Assembly (NCBI GenBank): GCA_040954595.2
Contig: CM082577.2
Coordinates: 11,904,001 to 11,968,000 of the forward strand
Length of the DNA stretch: 64,000 nucleotides
DNA from: Balanoglossus misakiensis
Lineage: Eukaryota > Hemichordata
Reading direction: 5' to 3'
In this document: positions 22,464 to 35,200 of the stretch, piece by piece
Numbering within the stretch: the first letter of the stretch is position 1
Layout: each line of letters starts with the position of its first letter
Notes under the pieces: model-generated
Seen by the model: only the letters and a program-made list of their open reading frames with translations
What the model was told of the DNA's origin: nothing
Database searches by the model: none
Position numbers and translations under genes: made by a program

Positions 22464-24300
22464 TTTGAAATCTTGGAATTTCCTTTGCCTGAGCTGATAT
22501 GAAACTAAAAGGTGTTAATTTAAATAACAAAGAGTTTCCCGAACTAAATATAAAAGCCTGGCGGGCGAATTCTGTAACAGGCAATTCTGTCACTGTATGA
22601 GGAAAATTTGCTAACGTGGAAACGCTGAACGCATGAACACCACACAGAAGTTGCTTGACAATACAAACTTTATTACTTAAATACTATCCCCGAACAAAAA
22701 TAAAATGAATATCTTCAGAATGCAAAATTATGAAATATCGATGTTGGCTATAGGAAGTCTACCGTTGACTGATAACGACATCTGTATTTACGCACTGTCT
22801 ATACGCTATCGTACGTAACACAGGTAAACGGTCTTTCAAATTCAGTTTTCTGAGAGTTCTAAATTAAATCATGCAATTTTATAGTTATTAGCGAAGAGGG
22901 TTTTTATGTCCCTGAGTATCTGCACGCACGAGACAACTTGGTAGTATTTTGTTGTCCAGCCGAGTCATCCCACTTTGTATCCAGGACGCATGCGATTTCC
23001 TGATTGTCATCCTACAGGTGGATATGGTTGGCTTTGATTGCGACTTGAAATAAAAGAGACTGCAGGAATCCGCATTCCAGGCCAGACAGATTGCTGTAAC
23101 GAAATCAATGAATCATTTGTGGGGTTGATATTTGCATAGAGCATTTGTCGCGCAGATTCCCCCCCCCCCCCGGATGATTCAACAGGTGCTGGGGCTAGGT
23201 GCCAATGACGTTTATGCAAATACTCGCAGTTGAAAAATTCGCCCTGGCGTGGACGGTTGCAATTGCAAGAGTCATCATCATTTTCGTGGAGAGCGTAAAT
23301 CATGTAGGCCTAGATAGACCTCTGATTCGCGAGAATACTTTTCCCGCAGCCCGTGAATGAAGGTCAGGCATTCTAATTTATATGCTACTACGACAAATGC
23401 ATCGTCGTAAACCGCGGACTCTGTACGGCAACAGTTTCTGAGTTGCACCGGGACCGGAGAGTTGCAGTCTCTCGCTCGCGCGCGCGGAGATTGCCGACTC
23501 TGCTGACTCGCGGGAAGGCGACTAATTGTACATTCCTGTTCCGACCCAACTCGAAGAACTAGTGAAGCCAACTCGTGTGAAAACAGCGGCTGCAATGATT
23601 GAAGCGGGAACAACATTGTCCAAGTGGAATATTCGTCTCTGCACTCTGTGTTTTGCTTTCCCAGTGGACAGAACGAAGGACTTCGACTGAGTTTGCAAGC
23701 CTGAGGCGAAACCAACAAGCCGAGTACATGTAAATTGTCGATTTTTTCCCAGCACGGTACATGTATCCGCGCACGCTTCCCTTCAAAAATGAAATTTGGT
23801 TTTTATAGCGATAATATTATCCTGCCTTGCATGTTAAGAGCTTATATTAAGCAAAATATTTGTGCACGGCTGTCAAAAAAGATGAATTCAATATTTTAGC
23901 CCGTTTAGCCACACTATGGCCACAAAAGTTGATGGCCGAAAACATAGTTAATGGCGACTACAACTTTTAGCCCGCGAACAATATCAACCCAAAATCAAGA
24001 CTTGGCGTTGGCAGCTGCGTTTTGGCAGCTCATTTTGATTCAGGACTATGACACGAACATGTCACTCTTCTTTGTCAGTTTCTGAGCATTTTGTGATTTA
24101 ATGTGTACGTGATTTTTCTTGCTGGTCAACTCGATCTGTTGTGATACTGTTTAACAGGCTCTAGCCATGTGCGTTTAGGTTTACCTGTTGTAACAACATG
24201 GAACTTAAATTTTAGCGCTGGTGTAGAATATTTGCCTCACACTCGCTTTTGGTCAGTTTCAGCTATAAACAAACGGTCACATTCCCATCAGCGATGCCAA
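22464..24300. other. No gene recognised; poly-C tract and TATA-like element
   Basis: A plus-strand TATAAAAG near 22,548 lies before short frames without motifs. A C-run occurs near 23,160-23,172. The long minus-strand frame at 23,278-23,718 has a low-complexity Ser/Arg/Gln composition and no support. Confidence 0.4.
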
Positions 24301-24470
24301 AACTTTTTAAATCTTTAATCTGTAATTTTGTAATTTTTGTTAACTTTTTTTTTGAAACCGCTTGACATATTGCTTTGAACTTTGGTAGGCATATTCCTTG
24401 TGGTGATTGAAGTAAGACATTGTACAGTTTGGTGATATTTGCATATTATTCATTTTCCTACAAAGAATGT
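24300..24470 (+). repeat. Copy of the AAACCGCTTG dispersed repeat (left of the arrays)
   Basis: Contains GAAACCGCTTGACATATTGC, TTGAACTTTGGTAGGCATA and TGATTGAAGTAAGACATTGT. Related copies are at 39.64-40.21 kb (tandem) and 46.74-47.11 kb, all in the same orientation. Confidence 0.65.
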
Positions 24471-24560
24471 TGGTTGCAGGAAAGGGGCCAACGTAACTTA
24501 TTAGTGTTAATAACTAGTGGCTCTTTCCTTAAACAGCAATTTTTTGTTCATTGTGTTCAT

Positions 24561-27060
24561 TTTCCTAATGGGTAATATTGAAGATGGTCAGGGGGTGCAA
24601 GTGTTAATGCTTTTTAATGTAAGTTCTTGCAGACATATACACAATGTGACAAAAATTTTTTATTCACTGTGTTTATTTTCCGATCTGAATGGGTAATATT
24701 GAAGATTGGGAGGGGGTGCAAGTGTTGTTAATGCTTTTTAATGCAAGTTTTTGCAGACATGTACACAATGTGACAACATTTTTTTATTTATTGTGTTTAT
24801 TTTCCGAATTGGTAATATTGAAGATTGGGCGGGGGGAGGGGGGTGCAAGTGTTGTTAATGCTTTGTAATGCAAGTTCTTGCAGACATGTACACAATGTGA
24901 CAACAATGTTTTATTTATTGTGTTTATTTTCCGAATTGGTAATATTGAAGATTGGGCGGGGGAGGGGGTGCAAGTGTTGCTAATGCTTTTTAATGCAAGT
25001 TCTTGCAGACATATACACAATGTGACAACAATTTTTTATTCATTGTGTTTATTTTCCGATCTGAATGGGTAATATTGAAGATTGGGAGGGGGGAGGGGGT
25101 GCAAGTGTTGTTAATGCTTTTTAATGCAAGTTCTTGCAGACATATACACAATGTGACAAAAAAATTTTATTCACAGTGTTTATTTTCCGATCTGAATGGG
25201 TAATATTGAAGATTGGGAGGGGGTGCAAGTGTTGTTAATGCTTTTTAATGCAAGTTTTTGCAGACATGTACACAATGTGACAACATTTTTTTATTTCCTG
25301 TGTTTATTTTCCGAATTGGTAATATTGAAGATTGGTCAGGGGGGAGGGGGGTGCAAGTGTTGTTAATGCTTTGTAATGCAAGTTTTTGCAGACATGTACA
25401 CAATGTGACAACATTTTTTTATTTCCTGTGTATATTTTCCGAATTGGTAATATTGAAGATTGGTCAGGGGGGAGGGGGGTGCAAGTGTTGTTAATGCTTT
25501 GTAATGCAAGTTCTTGCAGACATGTACACAATGTGACAACAATGTTTTATTTATTGTGTTTATTTTCCGAATTGGTAATATTGAAGATTGGGCGGGGGGA
25601 GGGGGTGCAAGTGTTGCTAATGCTTTTTAATGCAAGTTCTTGCAGACATATACACAATGTGACAACAATTTTTTATTCATTGTGTTTATTTTCCGATCTG
25701 AATGGGTAATATTGAAGATTGGGAGGGGGAGGGGGTGCAAGTGTTGTTAATGCTTTTTAATGCAAGTTCTTGCAGTCATATACACAATGTGACAAAAAAA
25801 TTTTATTCACTGTGTTTATTTTCCGATCTGAATGGGTAATATTGAAGATTGGGAGGGGGTGCAAGTGTTGTTAATGCTTTTTAATGCAAGTTTTTGCAGA
25901 CATGTACACAATGTGACAACATTTTTTTATTTCCTGTGTTTATTTTCCGAATTGGTAATATTGAAGATTGGTCAGGGGGGAGGGGGGTGCAAGTGTTGTT
26001 AATGCTTTGTAATGCAAGTTTTTGCAGACATGTACACAATGTGACAACATTTTTTTATTTCCTGTGTATATTTTCCGAATTGGTAATATTGAAGATTGGT
26101 CAGGGGGGAGGGGGGTGCAAGTGTTGTTAATGCTTTGTAATGCAAGTTCTTGCAGACATATACACAATGTGACAACCATTTTTTATTCATTGTGTTTATT
26201 TTCCGAATGGGTAATATTGAAGATTGGGAGGGGGAGGGGGTGCAAGTGTTGTTAATGTTTTTTAATGCAAGTTCTTGCAGACATATACACAATGTGACAA
26301 CAATTTTTTATTCATTGTGTTTATTTTCCGAATGGGTAATATTGAAGATTGGGAGGGGGAGGGGGTGCAAGTGTTGTTAATGCTTTTTAATGCAAGTTCT
26401 TGCAGACATATACACAATGTGACAACAATTTTGTATTCATTGTGTTTATTTTCCGTATGGGTAATATTGAAAATTGGTCAGGGGGGAGGGGGTGCAAGTG
26501 TTGTTAATGCTTTTTAATGCAAGTTCTTGCAGACATGTTCACAATGTGACAACAATTTTGTATTCATTGTGTTTATTTTCCGAATGGGTAATATTGAAGA
26601 TTGGTCAGGGGGGAGGGGGGTGCAAGTGTTGTTAATGCTTTTTAATGCAAGTTCTTGCAGACATATACACAATGTGACAACAATTTTGTATTCATTGTGT
26701 TTATTTTCCGAATGGGTAATATTGAAGATTGGTCAGGGGGGAGGGGGGTGCAAGTGTTGTTAATGCTTTTTAATGCAAGTTCTTGCAGACATATACACAA
26801 TGTGACAACAATTTTTTATTCATTGTGTTTATTTTCCGAATGGGTAATATTGAAGATTGGTCAGGGGGGAGGGGGTGCAAGTGTTGTTAATGCTTTTTAA
26901 TGCAAGTTCTTGCAGACATATACACAATGTGACAACAATTTTTTATTCATTGTGTTTATTTTCCGAATGGGTAATATTGAAGATCGGGAGGGGGGAGGGG
27001 GTGCAAGTGTTGTTAATGCTTTTAATGTAAGTTCTTGCAGACATATACACAATGTGACAC
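24561..27060 (+). repeat. Tandem array A: about 20 units of about 125-132 bp
   Basis: Each unit reads GGTAATATTGAAGATTGG, a variable G-rich tract (GGGGGGAGGGGG), TGCAAGTGTTGTTAATGC, AATGCAAGTTCTTGCAGAC, ATACACAATGTGACAACA and TGTGTTTATTTTCCGAA. Unit length varies mainly by the G tract and by an optional TCTGAAT insert. Blocks of five units recur at an offset of about 636 bp (25.26 and 25.89 kb), showing higher-order duplication. Each unit contains a TTCTTGCAG acceptor-like sequence. No stable coding frame exists. Confidence 0.9.
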
Positions 27061-27131
27061 ATTACGAATGGTAATATTTCTGATTAGGTTTTGTTAATAA
27101 ATATTTACTCTTTATTTTTTTTTCTTTGCAG

Positions 27132-27171
27132 GATCTTGACAAAAGAAATGTGAACTGATTGGACAGAAAGA
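27132..27171 (+). other. Exon-like sequence between arrays A and B
   Basis: A strong acceptor (TTTTTTTTTCTTTGCAG) precedes GATCTTGACAAAAGAAATG. The phrase GGATCTTGAC recurs in the exon-like sequence after the arrays (37.67 kb). Suggests a spliced plus-strand transcript crosses this region. No conserved frame is visible. Confidence 0.3.
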
Positions 27172-27272
27172 TGATAGATGAACTTGTTCTATCTGTACAC
27201 ATTGCACACCCTGTGTATTATGATTGTATGGTCATGCAAAGAGTTATAACTTCTTTTTTTTTTGTCTCAACA

Positions 27273-29270
27273 GAGTCAACTCCTTGGAAGTACTTTGGCT
27301 TGGATTATGGTGATGGTGGATGGCGATCACACATTACACACACTTTGAATTTTTGTGATTCTGTTGTGATGAAAAGATTAATATTGATCTTAATTTTTTT
27401 ATCTCAACAGAGTCAACTGGTTGGACGTACTTAAGACTGGATATTGGTTTGGAGATATGGTGATGGTGGATGGGCGATCACACATTACACACACTTTGAA
27501 TTTTTTAATTTTTGTGATTCTGTTGTGATGAAAAGATTAATATTGATCTTAATTTTTTATCTCAACAGAGTCAACTGGTTGGAAGTACTTAAGACTGGAT
27601 ATTGGTTTGGAGATATGGTGATGGTGGATGGGCGATCACACATTACACACACTTTGAATTTTTGAATTTTTGTGATTCTGTTGTGATGCAAAGATTAATA
27701 TTGATCTTTATTTGTTATCTCAACAGAGTCAACTGGTTGGAAGTACTTAAGACTGGATATTGGTTTGGAGATATGGTGATGGTGGATGGCGATCACACAT
27801 TACACACACTTTGAATTTTTGTGATTCTGTTGTGATGCAAAGATTAATATTGATCTTAATTTTTTTATCTCAACAGAGTCAACTGGTTGGACGTACTTAA
27901 GACTGGATATTGGTTTGGAGATATGGTGATGGTGGATGGGCGATCACACATTACACACACTTTGAATTTTTGAATTTTTGTGATTCTGTTGTGATGAAAA
28001 GATTAATATTGATCTTAATTTTTTATCTCAACAGAGTCAACTGGTTGGAAGTACTTAAGACTGGATATTGGTTTGGAGATATGGTGATGGTGGATGGGCG
28101 ATCACACATTACACACACTTTGAATTTTTGAATTTTTGTGATTCTGTTGTGATGCAAAGATTAATATTGATCTTTATTTTTTATCTCAACAGAGTCAACT
28201 GGTTGGACGTACTTAAGACTGGATATTGGTTTGGATCTATGGTGATGGTGGATGGCGATCACACATTACACACACTTTGAATTTTTGAATTTTTGTGATT
28301 CTGTTGTGATGCAAAGATTAATATTGATCTTAATTTTTTATCTCAACAGAGGCAACTGGTTGGACGTTCTTAAGACTGGATATTGGTTTGAAGTATGGTG
28401 ACGGTGGATGGCGATCACACATTACACACACTTTGAATTTTTGAATTTTTGTGATTCTGTTGTGATGCAAAGATTAATATTGATCTTAATTTTTTATCTC
28501 AACAGAGGCAACTGGTTGGACGTTCTTAAGACTGGATATTGGTTTGGAGATATGGTGATGGTGGATGGCGATCACACATTACACACAATTTGAATTTTTG
28601 AATTTTTGTGATTCTGTTGTGATGCAAAGATTAATATTGATCTTTATTTTTTATCTCAACAGAGTCAACTGGTTGGACGTACTTAAGACTGGATATTGGT
28701 TTGGATCTATGGTGATGGTGGATGGCGATCACACATTACACACACTTTGAATTTTTGAATTTTTGTGATTCTGTTGTGATGCAAAGATTAATATTGATCT
28801 TAATTTTTTATCTCAACAGAGGCAACTGGTTGGACGTTCTTAAGACTGGATATTGGTTTGAAGTATGGTGACGGTGGATGGCGATCACACATTACACACA
28901 CTTTGAATTTTTGAATTTTTGTGATTCTGTTGTGATGCAAAGATTAATATTGATCTTAATTTTTTATCTCAACAGAGGCAACTGGTTGGACGTTCTTAAG
29001 ACTGGATATTGGTTTGGAGATATGGTGATGGTGGATGGCGATCACACATTACACACACTTTGAATTTTTGAATTTTTGTGATTCTGTTGTGATGCAAAGA
29101 TTAATATTGATCTTAATTTTTTATCTCAACAGAGTCAACTGGTTGGACGTACTTAAGACTGGATATTGGTTTGGAGATATGGTGATGGTGGATGGGCGAT
29201 CACACATTACACACACTTTGAATTTTTAATTTTTTGTGATTCTGTTGTAATACGTATCTTTCTTTTTTAT
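27273..29270 (+). repeat. Tandem array B: about 13 units of about 155-158 bp
   Basis: The unit order is TTTTTTATCTCAACAG, then AGTCAACTGGTTGGACGTAC, TTAAGACTGGATATTGG, GATGGTGGATGGCGATCAC, ACATTACACACACTTTGAA and GTGATTCTGTTGTGATGC. The pyrimidine tract plus CAG is retained in every unit. Near-identical blocks of three units recur at about 466-470 bp. The first unit (27.27 kb) is the most divergent (AGTCAACTCCTTGG). The last unit passes into array C. Confidence 0.9.
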
Positions 29271-32200
29271 CTCGACAGAGTCAACTGGTTGGAACTACTG
29301 AAGGCTGGTCATTGGCCTGCAGATGGAGCTTTGGTGGTGGTGGTGGTTTTGGGCCGGACTGGACATGTGTACTGTATTTTTGCGATTGTTCGGTCATGCA
29401 TAAGCTCTTTTGTATCTCCACAGAGTCATCACATTGGAAGATCTGAAGGCTGGACATTGGCCTGCAGATAGATCTGTGGTGGTGGTGGTGGTGATGGCTT
29501 TGGGCTGGACTGGACATGTGTACTGTATTTTTGCGATTGTCATGCATAAGCTCTTTTGTATCTCCACAGACTCATCACGTTGGAGGATCTGAAGGCTGGA
29601 CATTGGCCTGCAGATGGATCTGTGGTGGTGGTGTGGTGGTGGTGATGGCTTTGGGCTGGACTGGACATGTGTACTGTAATTTTGCGATTGTTCGGTCATG
29701 CATAAGCTCTTTTGTATCTCTACAGAGTCATCACGTTGGAGGATCTGAAGGCTGGACATTGGCCTGCAGATGGATCTGTGGTGGTGGTGGTGGTGATGGC
29801 TTTGGGCTGGACTGGACATGTGTACTGTATTTTTGCGATTGTTCGGTCATGCATAAGCTCTTTTGTATCTCTACAGAGTCATCACGTTGGAGGATCTGAA
29901 GGCTGGACATTGGCCTGCAGATGGATCTGTGGTGGTGGTGGTGGTGATGGCTTTGGGCTGGACTGGACATGTGTACTGTATTTTTGCGATTGTTCGGTCA
30001 TGCATAAGCTCTTTTGTATCTCCACAGAGTCATCATGTTGGAAGTACTGAAGGCTGGACATTGGCCTGCAGATGGATCTGTGGTGGTGGTGATGGCTTTG
30101 GGCTGGACTGGACATGTTTACTGTATTTTTGCGATTGTTCGGTCATGCATAAGCTCTTTTGTATCTCCACAGAGTCATCACGTTGGAGGATCTGAAGGCT
30201 GGACATTGGCCTGCAGATGGATCTGTGGTGGTGGTGGTGGTGGTGATGGCTTTGGGCTGGACTGGACATGTGTACTCTATTTTTGCGATTGTTCGGTCAT
30301 GCATAAGCTCTTTTGTATCTCCACAGAGTCATCACGTTGGAAGATCTGAAGGCTGGACATTGGCCCGCAGATGGATCTGTTGTGGTGGTGGTGGTGGTGG
30401 TGATGGCTTTGGGCTGGACTGGACATGTGTACTCTATTTTTGCGATTGTTCAGTCATGCATAAGCTCTTTTGTATCTCCACAGAGTCATCACGTTGGAAG
30501 ATCTGAAGGCTGGACATTGGCCTGCAGATGGATCTGTGGTGGTGGTGATGGCTTTGGGCTGGACTGGACTGGACATGTGTACTCTATTATTGTGATTGTT
30601 CGGTCATGCATAAGCTCTTTTGTATCTCCACAGAGTCATCACGTTGGAAGATCTGGAGGCTGGACATTGGCCTGCAGATGGATCTGTGGTGGTGGTGATG
30701 GCTTTGGGCTGGACTGGACATGTGTACTGTATTTTTGCGATTGTTCGGTCATGCATAAGCTCTTTTGTATCTCCACAGAGTCATCACGTTGGAAGATCTG
30801 AAGGCTGGACATTGGCCCGCAGATGGATCTGTTGTGGTGGTGGTGGTGGTGGTGGTGATGGCTTTGGGCTGGACTGGACATGTGTACTCTATTTTTGCGA
30901 TTGTTCAGTCATGCATAAGCTCTTTTGTATCTCCACAGAGTCATCACGTTGGAAGATCTGAAGGCTGGACATTGGCCTGCAGATGGATCTGTGGTGGTGG
31001 TGATGGCTTTGGGCTGGACTGGACTGGACATGTGTACTCTATTATTGTGATTGTTCGGTCATGCATAAGCTCTTTTGTATCTCCACAGAGTCATCACGTT
31101 GGAAGATCTGGAGGCTGGACATTGGCCTGCAGATGGATCTGTGGTGGTGGTGATGGTGATGATGGCTTTGGGCTGGACTGGACATGTGTACTCTATTTTT
31201 GTGATTGTTCGGTCATGCATTACCTATTTTTTTATCTCCACAGAGTCATCACGTTGGAAGATCTGGAGGCTGGACATTGGCCTGCAGATGGAGCTTTGGT
31301 GGTGGTGGTGGTGATGGCTTTGGGCTGGACTGGACATGTGTACTGTATTTTTGCGATTGTTCGGTCATGCATAAGCTCTTTTGTATCTCCACAGAGTCAT
31401 CACGTTGGAAGATCTGGAGGCTGGACATTGGCCTGCAGATGGATCTGTGGTGGTGGTGATGGCTTTGGGCTGGACTGGACATGTGTACTGTATTTTTGCG
31501 ATTGTTCGGTCATGCATAAGCTCTTTTGTATCTCCACAGAGTCATCACGTTGGAGGATCTGAAGGCTGGACATTGGCCTGCAGATGGATCTGTGGTGGTG
31601 GTGATGGCTTTGGGCTGGACTGGACATGTGTACTGTATTTTTGCGATTGTTCGGTCATGCATAAGCTCTTTTGTATCTCCACAGAGTCATCACGTTGGAG
31701 GATCTGAAGGCTGGACATTGGCTTGCAGATGGATCTGTGGTGGTGGTGATGGCTTTGGGCTGGACTGGACATGTGTACTGTATTTTTGCGATTGTTCGGT
31801 CATGCATAAGCTCTTTTAAATCTCCACAGAGTCATCACGTTGGAGGATCTGAAGGCTGGACATTGGCCTGCAGATGGATCTGTGGTGGTGGTGATGGCTT
31901 TGGGCTGGACTGGACATGTGTACTGTATTTTTGCGATTGTTCGGTCATGCATAAGCTCTTTTGTATCTCCACAGAGTCATCACGTTGGAGGATCTGAAGG
32001 CTGGACATTGGCTTGCAGATGGATCTGTGGTGGTGGTGATGGCTTTGGGCTGGACTGGACATGTGTACTGTATTTTTGCGATTGTTCGGTCATGCATAAG
32101 CTCTTTTGTATCTCCACAGAGTCATCACGTTGGAGGATCTGAAGGCTGGACATTGGCCTGCAGATGGATCTGTGGTGGTGGTGATGGCTTTGGGCTGGAC

Positions 32201-35200
32201 TGGACATGTGTACTGTATTTTTGCGATTGTTCGGTCATGCATAAGCTCTTTTGTATCTCCACAGAGTCATCACGTTGGAGGATCTGAAGGCTGGACATTG
32301 GCCTGCAGATGGATCTGTGGTGGTGGTGATGGCTTTGGGCTGGACTGGACATGTGTACTCTATTTTTGCGATTGTTCGGTCATGCATAAGCTCTTTTGTA
32401 TCTCCACAGAGTCATCACGTTGGAAGATCTGGAGGCTGGACATTGGCCTGCAGATGGATCTGTGGTGGTGGTGATGGCTTTGGGCTGGACTGGACATTTG
32501 TACTGTATATTTGCGATTGTTCGGTCATGCATAAGCTCTTTTGTATCTCCACAGAGTCATCACGTTGGAGGATCTGAAGGCTTGACATTGGCCTGCAGAT
32601 GGATCTGTGGTGGAGGTGGTGGTGATGGCTTTGGGCTTGACTGGACATGTGTACTGTATTTTTGCGATTGTTCGGTCATGCATAAGCTCTTTTGTATCTC
32701 CACAGAGTCATCACGTTGGAGGATCTGAAGGCTGGACATTGGCCTGCAGATGGATCTGTGGTGGTGGTGGTGGTGGTGATGGCTTTGGGCTGGACTGGAC
32801 ATGTGTACTGTATTTTTGCGATTGTTCGGTCATGCATAAGCTCTTTTGAATCTCCACAGACTCATCACGTTGGAGGATCTGAAGGCTGGACATTGGCCTG
32901 CAGATGGATCCGTGGTGGTGGTGGTGGTGATGGCTTTGGGCTGGACTGGACATGTGTACTGTATTTTTGTGATTGTTCGGTCATGCATAAGCTCTTTTGT
33001 ATCTCCACAGACTCATCACGTTGGAGGATCTGAAGGCTGGACATTGGCCTGCAGATGGATCTGTGGTGGTGGTGGTGGTGGTGGTGATGGCTTTGGGCTG
33101 GACTGGACATGTGTACTGTATTTTTGCGATTGTTCGGTCATGCATAAGCTCTTTTGTATCTCCACAGAGTCATCACGTTGGAGGATCTGAAGGCTGGACA
33201 TTGGCCTGCAGATGGATCTGTGGTGGTGATGGTGGTGATGGCTTTGGGCTGGACTGGACATGTGTACTGTATTTTTGCGATTGTTCGGTCATGCATAAGC
33301 TCTTTTATATCTCCACAGAGTCGTCACGTTGGAGGATCTGAAGGCTGGACATTGGCCTGCAGATGGATCTGTGGTGGTGATGGTGGTGATGGCTTTGGGC
33401 TGGACTGGACATGTGTACTGTATTTTTGTGATTGTTCGGTCATGCATAAGCTCTTTTATATCTCCACAGAGTCGTCACGTTGGAGGATCTGAAGGCTGGA
33501 CATTGGCCTGCAGATGGATCTGTGGTGGTGATGGTGGTGATGGCTTTGGGCTGGACTGGACATGTGTACTGTATTTTTGCGATTGTTCGGTCATGCATAA
33601 GCTCTTTTATATCTCCACAGAGTCGTCACGTTGGAGGATCTGAAGGCTGGACATTGGCCTGCAGATGGATCTGTGGTGGTGATGGTGGTGATGGCTTTGG
33701 GCTGGACTGGACATGTGTACTGTATTTTTGTGATTGTTCGGTCATGCATAAGCTCTTTTATATCTCCACAGAGTCATCACATTGGAAGATCTGAAGGCTG
33801 GACATTGGCCTGCAGATGGATCTGTGGTGGTGGTGATGGCTTTGGGCTGGACTGGACATGTGTACTGTATTTTTGTGATTGTTCGGTCATGCATAAGCTC
33901 TTTTGTATCTCCACAGAGTCATCACGTTGGAAGATCTGACACTGGACATTGGCCAGCAGATGGATCTGTGGTGGTGGTGATGGCTTTGGGCTGGACTGGA
34001 CATGTGTACTGTATTTTTGCGATTGTTCGGTCATGCATAAGCTCTTTTGTATCTCCACAGAGTCATCGCATTGGAAGTACTGAAGGCTGGACATTGGCCT
34101 GCAGATGGATCTGTGGTGGTGGTGATGGCTTTGGGCTGGACTGGACATGTGTACTGTATTTTTGCGATTGTTCGGTCATGCATAAGCTCTTTTGTATCTC
34201 CTCAGAGTCATCACGTTGGAAGATCTGAAGGCTGGACATTGGCTTGCAGATGGATCTGTGGTGGTGGTGGTGGTGATGGCTTTGGGCTGGACTGGACATG
34301 TGTACTGTATTTTGCGATTGTTCGGTCATGCATAAGCTCTTTTGTATCTCCACAGAGTCATCTGGTTGGAAGTACTAAAGGCTGGACATTGGCCTGCAGA
34401 TGGAGCTTCAGTGGTAGTGGTGATGGCTTTGGGCTGGACTGGACATGTGTACTGTATTTTTGCGATTGTTCGGTCATGCATAAGCTCTTTTGTATCTCCA
34501 CAGAGTCATCATGTTGGAAGTACTGAAGGCTGGACATTGGCCTGCAGATGGATCTGTGGTGGTGGTGATGGCTTTGGGCTGGACTGGACATGTGTACTGT
34601 ATTTTGCGATTGTTCGGTCATGCATAAGCTCTTTTGTATCTCCACAGAGTCATCTGGTTGGAAGTACTAAAGGCTGGACATTGGCCTGCAGATGGAGCTT
34701 CAGTGGTAGTGGTGATGGCTTTGGGCTGGACTGGACATGTGTACTGTATTTTTGCGATTGTTCGGTCATGCATAAGCTATTTTGTATCTCCACAGAGTCA
34801 TCTGGTTGGAAGATCTGGAGGCTGGACATTGGCCTGCAGATGGATCTGTGGTGGTGGTGATGGCTTTGGGCTGGACTGGACATGTGTACTCTATTATTGT
34901 GATTGTTCGGTCATGCATAAGCTCTTTTGTATCTCCACAGAGTCATCATGTTGGAAGTACTGAAGGCTGGACATTGGCCTGCAGATGGATCTGTGGTGGT
35001 GGTGATGGCTTTGGGCTGGACTGGACATGTGCACTCTATTTTTGCGATTGTTCGGTCATGCATAAGCTCTTTTGTATCTCCACAGAGTCATCACGTTGGA
35101 AGATCTGGAGGCTGGACATTGGCCTGCAGATGGATCTGTGGTGGTGGTGATGGCTTTGGGCTGGACTGGACATGTGTACTGTATTTTTGCAATTGTTCGG

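Noticed and set aside
24878-26900. Repeated 64-107 codon frames in array A
   Set aside because: Same effect: tandem units of about 125-132 bp with inconsistent phase; frames start and stop with unit variants.
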